DNA of 64,000 nucleotides from Streptomyces tendae (GCF_014650435.1 NZ_BMUY01000006.1:248001-312000); one strand, 5' to 3'; positions 18,083 through 27,190 are shown, counted from the stretch's first letter. The notes: generated by a model not told the origin, from the sequence alone. Numbers and translations are program-made.

Positions 18083-18709
18083 CTACGCCTTCGCCGGGCC
18101 CCGGAACCGCCGCCACACTCCCGGCGCCACGCTGACCAGCACGGTCAGTGCGATCGCCGCGGCCACGCCCTCCCAGGGCTTGCTGAACAGGGCGCCGCTG
18201 AGGATCCCGATCAGCTGGTACGTCACCGCCCAGGCCAGACAGGCAGGCAGGTTGCCCCGGGCGAAGCGGCGCAGCGGCCACTCGGCCAGCAGACAGGCCA
18301 GCATCACCGGGATCCGGCCGGCCGGCACCAGGCGGGAGAGCACCAGCACCGCGACGTCGTGCTCGGCGAGCTTCTCCTGCGCCTGCTCCAGCCGGTCCTC
18401 GGGCGCCCGTGACCGGATCGCCTCCAGCCAGCGCGAGCCGTTCTTCGAACCCACCCCGCGCCGGCCCAGCCAGTACAGCGCCATGTCCCCGCAGAACGCG
18501 GCCAGCGACGCCGTCGCGAACACCATCAGCATGGCGAACGGCAGCGTCTGGTGCATCGCCACCACCGCCGCCGAACTCACCAGCGCCCCCGTGGGCACCA
18601 CCGGCACCAGCGCCCCGATCAGCACCAGCAGGAACAGCGACGGATAGCCGAGCGCCTGCTGCGTCGGCTCCGTCGGTATGTCCAGCGTCGCGGCCGCCAG
18701 CCAGCTCAC
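18083..18709 (-). CDS. DedA/VTT-family membrane protein
   Basis: 208 residues. Four to five membrane helices: SLFLLVLIGALVPVVPTGAL, VAMHQTLPFAMLMVFATASL, a loop with DMALYWLGRRGV, then the DedA core VLVLSRLVPAGRIPVMLACL and NLPACLAWAVTYQLIGILSG. The arginine-proline-glycine segment SRLVPAGR is the conserved DedA signature. DedA proteins act in lipid flipping and envelope integrity. Its start overlaps the stop of the upstream MBL gene by four bases (ATGA), so both are made together; it is convergent to the first MBL gene. Confidence 0.9.
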   Translation of the reverse strand: MSWLAAATLDIPTEPTQQALGYPSLFLLVLIGALVPVVPTGALVSSAAVVAMHQTLPFAMLMVFATASLAAFCGDMALYWLGRRGVGSKNGSRWLEAIRSRAPEDRLEQAQEKLAEHDVAVLVLSRLVPAGRIPVMLACLLAEWPLRRFARGNLPACLAWAVTYQLIGILSGALFSKPWEGVAAAIALTVLVSVAPGVWRRFRGPAKA

Positions 18710-19473
18710 CGCGCGACCTCCACCCGCACACTCTCGCCGTGCCCCAGCAGGTGCACCGCCACCCCCGGAGCGCGCAGCTCCGACAGGCGCACGAACTCCT
18801 CGCCGGGCGTGTGGAACTCGTGGGGGCGCACGGCGTCCATCCCGATCGGCCAGTACGTGCCGTAGTGCACCGGCACCGCCGTGCGCGGCGCCAGCCGGGC
18901 CAGTGCCTCGGCCGCCCGCCCCGCGTCCAGGTGCTCCGCACCCAGGTAGGGGCCCCAGCCGCCCACCGGCAGCAGCGCCACGTCGACCGGCCCGACCTCC
19001 TGCTCCATGCCGTCGAACAGACCGGTGTCCCCGGCGAAGTACGTCCGCGCCTCGCCCTCGACGACATAGCCGAGCGCGGGGGCGCGGTGCCGTCCGACCG
19101 GCAGCCGCCGCCCGTCGTGCCGTGCGGGGACCGCCCGTATCCGCAGGTCACCGACGGTCGTCTCGTCACCCGGCGCCACCTCGGTCAGCTCCAGGTGCCG
19201 GAGCCGGCGCAGCCCGGGCACCGCCCGTCGTGCGCCCCGGGGCACGAGCAGGCGCGTGCCCGGCGCGAGCCGCGCGAGCGACGGCACATGCAGGTGGTCG
19301 GCGTGCAGATGGGACACCAGCGCCACGTCCGCGCGCCACGCCTCGGGCGGCGGCACCGCGCCCCGCCTGCGGCGCAGGTGGGCGAGCCGGCGGACGAACA
19401 GGGGGTCGGTGAGCACGCGGATGCGCGAATCCTCGACCGTGCAGGTGGCGTGACCCCACCACGTGAGCTCCAC
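18706..19473 (-). CDS. MBL-fold metal-dependent hydrolase
   Basis: 255 residues from the GTG at 19473 (AGGAG 5 bases upstream); a GTG at 19479 is too close to that RBS. Motifs: ELTWWGHATCTVEDSRIRVL, zinc site VSHLHADHLHVPSL, GDLRIRAVPARHDGRR, YFAGDTGLFDGM, LLPVGGWGPYLGAEHLDAGR and PVHYGTYWPIGMDAVRP. A UlaG-like hydrolase, second such enzyme within 2 kb, again paired with a membrane/lipid gene (DedA). Substrate unknown; a lipid-related role is inferred from the partner. Confidence 0.9.
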   Translation of the reverse strand: MELTWWGHATCTVEDSRIRVLTDPLFVRRLAHLRRRRGAVPPPEAWRADVALVSHLHADHLHVPSLARLAPGTRLLVPRGARRAVPGLRRLRHLELTEVAPGDETTVGDLRIRAVPARHDGRRLPVGRHRAPALGYVVEGEARTYFAGDTGLFDGMEQEVGPVDVALLPVGGWGPYLGAEHLDAGRAAEALARLAPRTAVPVHYGTYWPIGMDAVRPHEFHTPGEEFVRLSELRAPGVAVHLLGHGESVRVEVAR

Positions 19474-19573
19474 CGGCACTCCTTTGCCTCCTTCGCGCGA
19501 CTCCCCGAAGCCTACGTCCAGGAGTAGGGTCGGCGGCGAAAACGGGAGGTGACGGGAGGTGAGGGGGGACACC

Positions 19574-19975
19574 ATGGGGCCGGTGCGGGTGACGGCGATC
19601 GCGAGTCTGACGCCATTGGAACAGCTGGACGACGACCCCTTCCTGGTCGACTCCCGCAGCCAGCACGCCATGTGCGCCCACTGGGCCGCGGAGCACGGCT
19701 ACGTCGTCGCCAGACAGCTGCTGGTGCGCGGTCTGCGGCACGACCACGACGCCCTGTGGGACGGAGTGCGCCCCGGACGGGACCTGTTCGTGGCACCCAG
19801 CCGCCGGGTGCTGGAGAGCGCGCTGTCCTCCGTCGACGACTTCGCCGCGGAGTGCGCGCGGCGCGGCGTACGGGTCGAGACCGTCGGCCACGCCGAACCG
19901 TCCTACGACGCCCGGATGAAAGCGTGCGTGCACCGCAGGCTGTCGATGCCGACCGCCGGGTACGACGGCCGCTGA
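19574..19975 (+). CDS. Small protein resembling a degenerate serine-recombinase N-terminal domain
   Basis: 133 residues from ATG at 19574 (an in-frame GTG at 19559 is possible; the region has two GGAGGTGA stretches 10 bp apart). No signal peptide or membrane segment. The segment DSRSQHAMCAHWAAEHGYVV, then a beta-strand region RPGRDLFVAPSRRVLESALS and FAAECARRGVRVETV, follows the pattern of a serine recombinase catalytic domain (S..Q...... WA...GY, D.L...R..R, E...RGV.....). The catalytic arginine pattern is not evident and no DNA-binding domain follows. I do not recognise a named family; this is an inference from pattern. Divergent from the MBL-DedA operon. Confidence 0.7.
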   Translation: MGPVRVTAIASLTPLEQLDDDPFLVDSRSQHAMCAHWAAEHGYVVARQLLVRGLRHDHDALWDGVRPGRDLFVAPSRRVLESALSSVDDFAAECARRGVRVETVGHAEPSYDARMKACVHRRLSMPTAGYDGR

Positions 19976-20082
19976 GCGCCGTCGCGCGGGTGTGAACCGG
20001 ACCCGGGGGGACAAACGGGCACTCCGGAGCGTTGTGGCAGGGTGGGGAAGGCCCGCACGGACGACGGGCCGGGACGTGAGGT

Positions 20083-22236
20083 GTGCGGAGCGTGGGTGCA
20101 GGGCGTTGGCGCCGGGTCGCCAGTCAGGTCGGGCGGAGTGTCACGGTGTGGGCCGTGTCCACGCTCACCATGCTCGTGCTCGCCGGCATCCTGCCCGACT
20201 TCCGGCTCCAGTCGCCCGACGGGGACAGCGCCACCGACATCGCCATGACCGCCGCGGTCGGCGCCGGTGCCTTCGGTCTGCTGTCCGCCCTGGTCTGGCC
20301 GCTCATGGTCCGCCTGCTGCTCCTGGTGCCGGCCCTCGTCCTCGGCCTGCTGGTCTTCTTCCTCAACGGCGGGCTGCTGCTCCTCGCGATCGACGTCAAC
20401 CCGGCCGGACGCGGCGGCGTCGCCCCCGAGACGGCGGTCGTGGTGGCCGCCGTCATGTCCGCCGTCGCCTCCGCCACCGGCGGCGCCCTGGCGGTGCGCG
20501 ACGACGACGCCTACCGGCGCCGCCTCTACCGCCTCGCCGACCGCCGCCGCAGATCGGGACCGCCCTGCCCGGCCGGGCCCGGCACCGTCTTCCTGCAACT
20601 GGACGGCGTCGGCCACGACGTCCTGCTCGACGCCGTCGACCGCGGCGCCATGCCCACCGTCGCCCGCTGGCTCGGCCGCGACGGCGCCTCGGCGACCCAC
20701 CGGCTCGCCGAGTGGCGCACCGACTGGTCCAGCCAGACCGGCGCCAGCCAGCTCGGCATCCTGCACGGCAGCAACCACGACGTCCCCGCCTTCCGCTGGT
20801 ACGAGAAGGACAGCGGCGAGGTCATGGTCTGCAACCGCCCGACCAGCGCCGCCGAACTCCAGTACCGCGCCGTGCGGCGCACCGGCGACGGCGGACTGCT
20901 CAGCCTCGACGGCGCCAGCCGCGGCAACCTGTTCGGCGGCGGCGCCGACGAACAGGCCCTCGTGCTGTCCATAGCCACCCGCCGCCGCAGCCGCGAGACC
21001 CGCTCCAGATCCGGCTACTTCGCCTACTTCTCCGACCCCGCCAACGCCGTGCGCACCGCGATGTCCTTCGTCGCCGAGGTGTGCCGGGAGATCGGCCAGT
21101 CCACCCGCGCCCGCGTCCACAAGGTCCGCCCGCGCGTCTCCCGCGGCGGCCTCTACCCCTTCGTGCGCGCCTTCGCGACCGTCGTCGAACGCGACGTCGT
21201 CGTCGCCGCGGTCATGGGCGACATGCTGGCCGGCCGCACCGCCGTCTACGCCGACCTGGTGGCCTACGACGAGGTCGCCCACCACTCCGGGCCGGGCGGC
21301 CGGGACGCCGCCAAGGTCCTCCAGCGGCTCGACCGGTCCCTCGCCCTGATCGAGAAGGTCGCCGAGCACGCCCCCCGCTCGTACCGGATCGTGCTCCTGT
21401 CCGACCACGGCCAGAGCCCCGGCGAGACCTTCCGCGCCCGCTACGGCCTGACCCTCGCCGATCTGGTGCGGGCCGGCTGCGGGCTGCCCGTGCCGCGCAG
21501 CGCCCGGCGCACCCGCAGCGGCGCCGAGGCGCGCAACACCGTACGAGCCGCCCTGCACCGACCCGTGGAGGAGGGCGCCGAGCAGCAGCGGCCCGCCGAC
21601 ACCCCCACCGGGCGCCGCTCCGAGCCGATCGTGCTGGCCTCCGGCAACCTGGGCCTGGTCTCCTTCCCGGATGTGCCGCACCGGATGACCCGCGAGGAGA
21701 TCGACGCCCGCCACCCCGCCCTGCTGCCCACCCTCGCCAACCACCCCGGCATCGGCTTCCTGCTGGTGCGCAGCGAGAAGCACGGCGGTGTCGTGCTCGG
21801 CGCGCGCGGCGCCGAGGTGCCCCTGGACCGGCTCGACCGGGACCCCGGGCCGCTCGCTCCCTTCGGCCCCGGCGCCGCCGACGCCGTCCGCCGTACGCAC
21901 TCCTTCCCGCACACCGCCGACATCATGGTCAACTCCTTCCACGACCCGGTCGACGGCGAGGTCCTCGCCTTCGAGGAGCAGATCGGCTCGCACGGCGGCC
22001 TCGGCGGTGCCCAGTCACGCGCGTTCCTGCTGTCGCCGGTCGTGCTGTCCGCGCCCGTCGACGAGGCCGCGGAGATCGTCGGCGCCGAACACGTCCACCG
22101 GGTGCTGCGCCGCTGGCTGCGCGAGTCGAACGGCCCGCAGGTACCCGTGGACCCGGTGGACGATTCGCGGTCGAACGCCGCGGAGGGCACACCTTTTCCC
22201 GTCGTGGACGGGTTCGTACAGGACAAAAGCGCCTGA
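20083..22236 (+). CDS. Holin-like membrane domain fused to alkaline-phosphatase-superfamily phosphodiesterase
   Basis: 717 residues from GTG at 20083; start uncertain, no clear RBS. Residues about 15-140 have four membrane helices (STLTMLVLAGILPDF, AFGLLSALVWPLMVRLLLLV, ALVLGLLVFFLNGG, VVVAAVMSAVASATGG) resembling the phage-holin superfamily IV/YvlD-type module. From residue ~160 comes a nucleotide-pyrophosphatase/phosphodiesterase-type domain: VFLQLDGVGHDVLLDAVDRG, a nucleophile region SSQTGASQLGILHG, metal ligands YDEVAHHSGP and LLSDHGQSPG, and HTADIMVNS near the end. Such fusions occur in streptomycetes as 'phage holin family protein'. The catalytic part probably faces one side of the membrane; substrate unknown. 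Confidence 0.85.
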   Translation: MRSVGAGRWRRVASQVGRSVTVWAVSTLTMLVLAGILPDFRLQSPDGDSATDIAMTAAVGAGAFGLLSALVWPLMVRLLLLVPALVLGLLVFFLNGGLLLLAIDVNPAGRGGVAPETAVVVAAVMSAVASATGGALAVRDDDAYRRRLYRLADRRRRSGPPCPAGPGTVFLQLDGVGHDVLLDAVDRGAMPTVARWLGRDGASATHRLAEWRTDWSSQTGASQLGILHGSNHDVPAFRWYEKDSGEVMVCNRPTSAAELQYRAVRRTGDGGLLSLDGASRGNLFGGGADEQALVLSIATRRRSRETRSRSGYFAYFSDPANAVRTAMSFVAEVCREIGQSTRARVHKVRPRVSRGGLYPFVRAFATVVERDVVVAAVMGDMLAGRTAVYADLVAYDEVAHHSGPGGRDAAKVLQRLDRSLALIEKVAEHAPRSYRIVLLSDHGQSPGETFRARYGLTLADLVRAGCGLPVPRSARRTRSGAEARNTVRAALHRPVEEGAEQQRPADTPTGRRSEPIVLASGNLGLVSFPDVPHRMTREEIDARHPALLPTLANHPGIGFLLVRSEKHGGVVLGARGAEVPLDRLDRDPGPLAPFGPGAADAVRRTHSFPHTADIMVNSFHDPVDGEVLAFEEQIGSHGGLGGAQSRAFLLSPVVLSAPVDEAAEIVGAEHVHRVLRRWLRESNGPQVPVDPVDDSRSNAAEGTPFPVVDGFVQDKSA

Positions 22237-22317
22237 TTTGGAGCGGTGCCGGACCGTGCCCGACCATGGGCGCGTCCGGCGATCCCGGGCCCCGTTCCAT
22301 GAGAGGCGCACCACCCC

Positions 22318-23718
22318 ATGCACGTCACCGGGACCGTCCCCCCACCGGCTCCGGAACCGCAGGCAACCCCCGCGGCCCCCGCATCCGACAGCACCCGGCA
22401 CGCCCGCCGCTTCGGGCTCCCCGTCGCCACCGCCCTGGTCATGGGCAACATCATCGGCGGCGGCATCTTCCTGCTCCCGGCCTCCGTCGCGCCCTTCGGC
22501 ACCATCAGCCTGCTCGCCTTCGGCGTCCTGACCGTCGGCGCCATCGCGCTCGCCCTGGTCTTCGGCCGTCTCGCCGCCCGCGACCCGCGCACCGGCGGCC
22601 CCTACGTCTACGCCCGCGGCGCCTTCGGCGACTTCGCCGGGTTCCTCGCCGCCTGGGCGTACTGGATCACCACCTGGGTGTCCAACGCGGCCCTCGCCGT
22701 CGCCGCCGTCGGCTACCTCGACGTCCTGATCCCGGTGAACGACCACCGCTGGACCGCGTGCCTGGCCGCCCTCGTCATCCAGTGGCTGCCCGCCCTCGCC
22801 AACTTCGCCGGCACCCGCTGGGTCGGCGCGGTCCAGCTGGTCTCCACCGTGCTGAAGTTCGCGCCGCTGCTGCTCGTCGCCGTCGGCGGGCTGTTCTTCT
22901 TCGACGCCGACAACCTCGGCCCGTTCAACGCGAGCGGCTCCGGCGGCATCGGCGCGGTCTCCGCCGCCGCAGCGATCCTGCTCTTCTCCTACCTCGGTGT
23001 GGAGTCCGCCGCCGTCAGCGCCGGCGAGGTCAAGGACCCCCGCCGCACGGTCGGCCGCGCCACCGTCATCGGCACCGCGGGCGCCGCCCTCGTCTACCTG
23101 CTCGGCACCCTCTCGGTCTTCGGCACCGTCGCCCACGACCGCCTGGTCACCTCGGACGCCCCCTTCTCGGACGCCGTGAACGCCATGTTCGGCGGCGCCT
23201 GGGGCGGCTGGGCCGTCGCACTGGCCGCCCTGGTCTCGATGACCGGCTGCCTCAACGGCTGGACCCTGCTCAGTGCCCAGACCCCGTACGCGGCGGCCAG
23301 GGACGGCCTCTTCCCGGCCGCGTTCGCGCGCAAGCGCCGCGGGGTGCCCACGGTGGGCGTCGGCGTCACCGTCGTCCTCGCCTCCCTGCTCACCGTCTAC
23401 AACTACACGTCGGGCTCGGCGAAGGTCTTCGAGGTCCTCGTCCTCGTCACCACCTTCACCGCCACCGTGCCGTACCTGCTGGCCACGGCCGCCCAGATCT
23501 TCCACCTGGTCTCCGGACAGGGCGAGAAGGTCGACCGGGCGCGACTGGTGCGGGACGGCGTGGTCGCGGCGGTCGCGGCGGCCTTCTCCCTGTGGCTGGT
23601 CGCGGGCGCCGGCTACGCGGCGGTCTACCAGGGCGTGCTGTTCCTCTTCGCGGGTGTGCTCGTGTACGCGGTGATGGCGGCCCGCAGGCGGCGCGCGGAG
23701 ACGTCCGACGCCCCGTAA
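22318..23718 (+). CDS. APC-family amino-acid permease
   Basis: 466 residues, about 12 membrane helices. Residues about 38-60 hold the APC substrate motif ATALVMGNIIGGGIFLLPAS; RTGGPYVYARGAFGDFAGFL and SYLGVESAAVSAGEVKDPRR are the other hallmarks, with SAQTPYAAARDGLFPAAFAR in the loop after TM8. This is the AdiC/ArcD-like basic-amino-acid/polyamine antiporter branch; substrate unknown. The N-terminal 30 residues are proline/alanine-rich and cytoplasmic. 81 bp after the phosphodiesterase gene in the same direction; a shared transcript is possible. Confidence 0.92.
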   Translation: MHVTGTVPPPAPEPQATPAAPASDSTRHARRFGLPVATALVMGNIIGGGIFLLPASVAPFGTISLLAFGVLTVGAIALALVFGRLAARDPRTGGPYVYARGAFGDFAGFLAAWAYWITTWVSNAALAVAAVGYLDVLIPVNDHRWTACLAALVIQWLPALANFAGTRWVGAVQLVSTVLKFAPLLLVAVGGLFFFDADNLGPFNASGSGGIGAVSAAAAILLFSYLGVESAAVSAGEVKDPRRTVGRATVIGTAGAALVYLLGTLSVFGTVAHDRLVTSDAPFSDAVNAMFGGAWGGWAVALAALVSMTGCLNGWTLLSAQTPYAAARDGLFPAAFARKRRGVPTVGVGVTVVLASLLTVYNYTSGSAKVFEVLVLVTTFTATVPYLLATAAQIFHLVSGQGEKVDRARLVRDGVVAAVAAAFSLWLVAGAGYAAVYQGVLFLFAGVLVYAVMAARRRRAETSDAP

Positions 23719-23799
23719 TTCGGCTGCGCGGCACCCCGGCGGGCACGCACACTGGGCCGGTCACCTCCCGACCCCCCTCTCCCGCCAAGGAGCCCCTGC

Positions 23800-24861
23800 G
23801 TGCAGGCAGCCGTCACCGTCACTCCCGCCCGCCTCCCGGAACTGCTGCTCGGCCTCGCCACCGTGCGGCCGGTGTTCCTGTGGGGCGCACCCGGCATCGG
23901 CAAGTCCTCCCTGGTGAGGAACTTCGCCGACTCGCTGGGCCTGGAGTGCGTGAGCCTGCTCGGCACCCAGCTGGCGCCGGAGGACCTGATCGGCGTCCCG
24001 CAGATCCGGGACGGCCGGTCGGTGTTCTGCCCGCCCGAGGCCATCGCCCGCGACGAGCCGTACTGCCTCTTCCTGGACGAGCTGAACGCGGCCACCCCGG
24101 ACGTGCAGAAGGCGTTCTACTCGCTGATCCTCGACCGCCGCATCGGGAACTACGAACTCCCCAAGGGCTCCATCGTCATCGGCGCCGGGAACCGCGCCAC
24201 CGACAACGCACTGGCCCGCCCCATCGCCTCCGCGCTGGTCAACCGCCTCACCCACGTCCACCTGGACGCCTCTGCCAAGGACTGGCTGGTCTGGGCCGGT
24301 GAGAACGGCATCCACCCGTGGATCACCGACCACCTCACCGACCGCCCCGACCACCTGTGGTCCAAGCCGCCCAAGACCGAGGAGCCGTTCTCCACCCCGC
24401 GCTCCTGGCACATGCTCTCCGACGCCCTGCACTCCTTCGGCCAGGACCTCGACGAGGAGACCCTCAAGGTCCTCGCCCACGGCACCCTCACCCCGGCCCA
24501 CGCGACCGCCTTCTGCGGCTACGTCAAGATCGTCCGCAGCCGGTTCGGCATCGAGGCGATTCTCAAGGGCGAGGCCCGCTGGCCCAGCCGCCTCCAGGAC
24601 CGCGACCTGCTCTACTACCTCGCCGAGTCCTTCCGCGGCCGCCTGGTCAAGGAACTGCCCGCGAGCAAGGAGCACATGTCGGCGAACGGCCGCCAGACCG
24701 CCTACCGCGCCAAGTCGCTGCTCGTGCAGCTCGCCGAGATCTCCGTCGAGGTCGCCCAGAGCGTCATCGCCTCCGACGCCGACGGCAACCCGCTTCTGCC
24801 CGCCTGGTTCCTCGTCGAGGCCGCCCGCGACATGCCCCGGCTGGTGGAGGCCCGCCGGTGA
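23800..24861 (+). CDS. MoxR-family AAA+ ATPase
   Basis: 353 residues, GTG start with AAGGAG 7 bases upstream. Walker A LWGAPGIGKSSLVRNFA (about 29-36), SLLGTQLAPEDLIGVPQI, Walker B YCLFLDELNAATPDVQKAF (about 90), sensor SIVIGAGNRATDNALARPIA with arginine finger region LVNRLTHVHL. MoxR ATPases act as chaperone-like or chelatase-like remodelers with VWA-domain partners. The C-terminal 150 residues (TPRSWHMLSDALHSFGQDLD onward) are a helical lid. The stop overlaps the next gene's GTG (GTGA), and that gene encodes a VWA protein: a canonical MoxR-VWA pair. Confidence 0.93.
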   Translation: MQAAVTVTPARLPELLLGLATVRPVFLWGAPGIGKSSLVRNFADSLGLECVSLLGTQLAPEDLIGVPQIRDGRSVFCPPEAIARDEPYCLFLDELNAATPDVQKAFYSLILDRRIGNYELPKGSIVIGAGNRATDNALARPIASALVNRLTHVHLDASAKDWLVWAGENGIHPWITDHLTDRPDHLWSKPPKTEEPFSTPRSWHMLSDALHSFGQDLDEETLKVLAHGTLTPAHATAFCGYVKIVRSRFGIEAILKGEARWPSRLQDRDLLYYLAESFRGRLVKELPASKEHMSANGRQTAYRAKSLLVQLAEISVEVAQSVIASDADGNPLLPAWFLVEAARDMPRLVEARR

Positions 24862-26666
24862 GCCGCACCCGCAAGCAGAAGCAGCGGCAGAAGAAGAAGG
24901 ACCCGGCCGCCGAGGACTGCGCCAAGGGCGTGCAGCTGGTGTGGGCCAACCCGGCGCTCGCGGCCATGGAGGTCAAGCTGTGCCGGGAGGAGGAGTGCGA
25001 GGTCGCGCCCCGGCAGGGCCTTGTCCGCGTCAGCTCCAACGGCCGGGTCCACCTGCACCCCACCCGCCACGCCGAACCCGCCGACTGGGCCTGGGCCATC
25101 GCCCACGCCCTGATCCACCTCGGCTTCGGTCACGTGCCCGCCGCCAACGGCGAGCGCGTCCAGCCCGACCGCTACGACCTCGCCGCCCGCTGCACCGTCG
25201 TCAACCGCTTCCTGCAGACCTTCCCGGTCGGCCGCACCCCGGACCACCTGCCGCCGACGTACCCCGACGGCGACGAGGAGCGCATCGCCGCCGCCTGGCG
25301 CCGCGAGGGCGGCATCCCCGCCGCCTACGAGCACTGCGGCACCGCGGGCGGCGACCCCGACCAACTGCTCGTCCCCTGGGACGGCTGGAACCTCCAGGTC
25401 CCCGACTGGCAACTGGCCTTCGCCCACGCCCTGACCCGCACCATGTCCACCGCCCTCGACCTCGCGGGCGGCCGCCGCGACGACATGCTCGGCGGCCCCA
25501 CCCGGCTGCAGCCCTGGCAGCGGGCCCTGAGCTGGTTCGTCTCCTCCTACCCGCTGCTCGGCGGCATCGCCTCCGGCATCACCCTCGTCGCCGACGCCGA
25601 ACTGGCCCGCGCCCACGGCATCTCCGTCGCCGCCGTCAACGCCGAGGCGGGGGAGATCTACGTCAACCCGCTGCGCCGCTACGACGACGAGGAATGGCGC
25701 TTCATCCTCGCCCACGAGATGCTGCACGCCGCCCTGCGCCACGGCGACCGCTGCGGCACCCGCGACCCGTACCTCTTCAACGTGGCCTGCGACTACGTCA
25801 TCAACGGCTGGCTCGTCGAGATGCAGGTCGGCACCATGCCCGAGGGCCTGTTGCACGACCCGCAGCTGGCCGGGCTCTCCGCCGAGGAGGTCTACGACCG
25901 CATCGCCGTCGACCTGCGCCGCCTGCGCCGCCTGTCCACCCCGCGCGGCAAAGGGGTTGGCGACGTCCTCGGCGGCCCGCTCGGCCCACCCCGCGACCAC
26001 GTCGACCTCGACGGCTTCTACCGCCGCGGCCTGGCCCAGGGCTTCGACCTGCACCAGCAGCAGGGGCGCGGCTTCCTGCCCGGCGGCCTGGTCCAGGAGA
26101 TCCGCGCCCTCAGCCACCCGCCGCTGCCCTGGGACGCCCGGCTCGCCCGCTGGTTCGACGAGTACGTGCCCCGCCCCGAGCCCGTACGGTCCTACGCCCG
26201 TCCCTCCCGGCGCCAGGCCGCCACCCCCGACATCCCGCGCGCCGGACGCTACTTCCCGCCCGAGGAGATCGCCCGCTGCACCTTCGGCGTCGTCCTGGAC
26301 ACCTCCGGCTCCATGGACCGCACCCTGCTGGGCAAGGCGCTCGGCGCCATCGCCTCCTACGCCGAGGCCCGCGACGTGCCCGCCGCCCGCGTCGTGTTCT
26401 GCGACGCCGCGCCGCACGACGCCGGGTACCTCCCGGTGACGGACATCGCCGGCAGGGTGCGGGTGCACGGCCGGGGCGGCACCGTCCTCCAGCCCGGCGT
26501 CGACCTGCTGCTGCGCGCCGACGACTTCCCGCCCACCGCGCCGGTCCTCGTCATCACCGACGGCTGGTGCGACGTCCTGCGGGTACGGCGCGAGCACGCC
26601 TACCTGATTCCCCAGGGTGCGCGGCTGCCGTTCACCGCCCGGGGGCCGGTCTTCCGGGTGAGCTGA
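24858..26666 (+). CDS. VWA-like domain / putative metallopeptidase protein (DUF2201 type)
   Basis: 602 residues from GTG at 24858, overlapping the MoxR stop. N-terminus is lysine-rich (SRTRKQKQRQKKKDP). A region with IAHALIHLGFGH (residues 83-92) resembles a zinc motif but lacks the catalytic Glu. The main peptidase motif AHEMLHAALRHGDRCG (HEMLH at 286-290) is followed by a helical part. The C-terminal VWA-like domain has the MIDAS motif FGVVLDTSGSMDRT (about 481) and ITDGWCD. Domain pairing (metallopeptidase PF13203-type plus VWA PF09967-type) is known in proteins encoded next to MoxR. Probably substrate-processing or complex-assembly; target unknown. Confidence 0.9.
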   Translation: MSRTRKQKQRQKKKDPAAEDCAKGVQLVWANPALAAMEVKLCREEECEVAPRQGLVRVSSNGRVHLHPTRHAEPADWAWAIAHALIHLGFGHVPAANGERVQPDRYDLAARCTVVNRFLQTFPVGRTPDHLPPTYPDGDEERIAAAWRREGGIPAAYEHCGTAGGDPDQLLVPWDGWNLQVPDWQLAFAHALTRTMSTALDLAGGRRDDMLGGPTRLQPWQRALSWFVSSYPLLGGIASGITLVADAELARAHGISVAAVNAEAGEIYVNPLRRYDDEEWRFILAHEMLHAALRHGDRCGTRDPYLFNVACDYVINGWLVEMQVGTMPEGLLHDPQLAGLSAEEVYDRIAVDLRRLRRLSTPRGKGVGDVLGGPLGPPRDHVDLDGFYRRGLAQGFDLHQQQGRGFLPGGLVQEIRALSHPPLPWDARLARWFDEYVPRPEPVRSYARPSRRQAATPDIPRAGRYFPPEEIARCTFGVVLDTSGSMDRTLLGKALGAIASYAEARDVPAARVVFCDAAPHDAGYLPVTDIAGRVRVHGRGGTVLQPGVDLLLRADDFPPTAPVLVITDGWCDVLRVRREHAYLIPQGARLPFTARGPVFRVS

Positions 26667-26752
26667 GCCGGAGTGTGATCGGATGGGGGTGGGAACCCGG
26701 CCGACGGGCTCCCACCGCCCAGCTACAGCAAGAGAATTCGAGAGGACCCGCC

Positions 26753-27178
26753 GTGGCAACCACGCGCTCCGCACACACCGTCTGGGAAGGCAACCTGCTC
26801 GAGGGCAGCGGTGTCGTCACCTTCGACTCGTCCGGCATCGGCGAGCAGCCGGTGTCGTGGCCGTCGCGCGCCGAGCAGGCGAACGGCAAGACCAGCCCGG
26901 AGGAGCTGATCGCCGCCGCCCACTCCAGCTGCTTCTCCATGGCGCTGTCGCACGGCCTGGCCGGCGCCGGCACCCCGCCCACCAAGCTCACCACCTCCGC
27001 CGACGTCACCTTCCAGCCCGGCGAGGGCATCAAGGGCATCCACCTCACCGTGGAGGGCACCGTCCCCGGCCTCGACAACGACGCGTTCGTCGCCGCCGCC
27101 GAGGACGCCAAGAAGAACTGCCCGGTCAGCCAGGCCCTGACCGGCACGACGATCACCCTGTCGGCCAAGCTGGCCTGA
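26753..27178 (+). CDS. OsmC-family peroxide reductase
   Basis: 141 residues, GTG start. The two redox cysteines lie in AAHSSCFSMALS (about 65) and KNCPVSQAL (about 126), with Arg/Glu partners upstream (PEELIAAAHSS). The domain ITVEGTVPGLDNDAFVAAAE is typical of OsmC/Ohr proteins, which reduce organic hydroperoxides. Monocistronic, with the codon-rich ATG-less GTG start right after a G-rich segment. Followed by a GC hairpin. Confidence 0.92.
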   Translation: MATTRSAHTVWEGNLLEGSGVVTFDSSGIGEQPVSWPSRAEQANGKTSPEELIAAAHSSCFSMALSHGLAGAGTPPTKLTTSADVTFQPGEGIKGIHLTVEGTVPGLDNDAFVAAAEDAKKNCPVSQALTGTTITLSAKLA

Positions 27179-27190
27179 CCTCGACGCCCT

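Noticed and set aside
24318..24857. Longer start for the VWA/peptidase gene
   Set aside because: Runs through the MoxR gene in another frame; the GTGA overlap start is natural.
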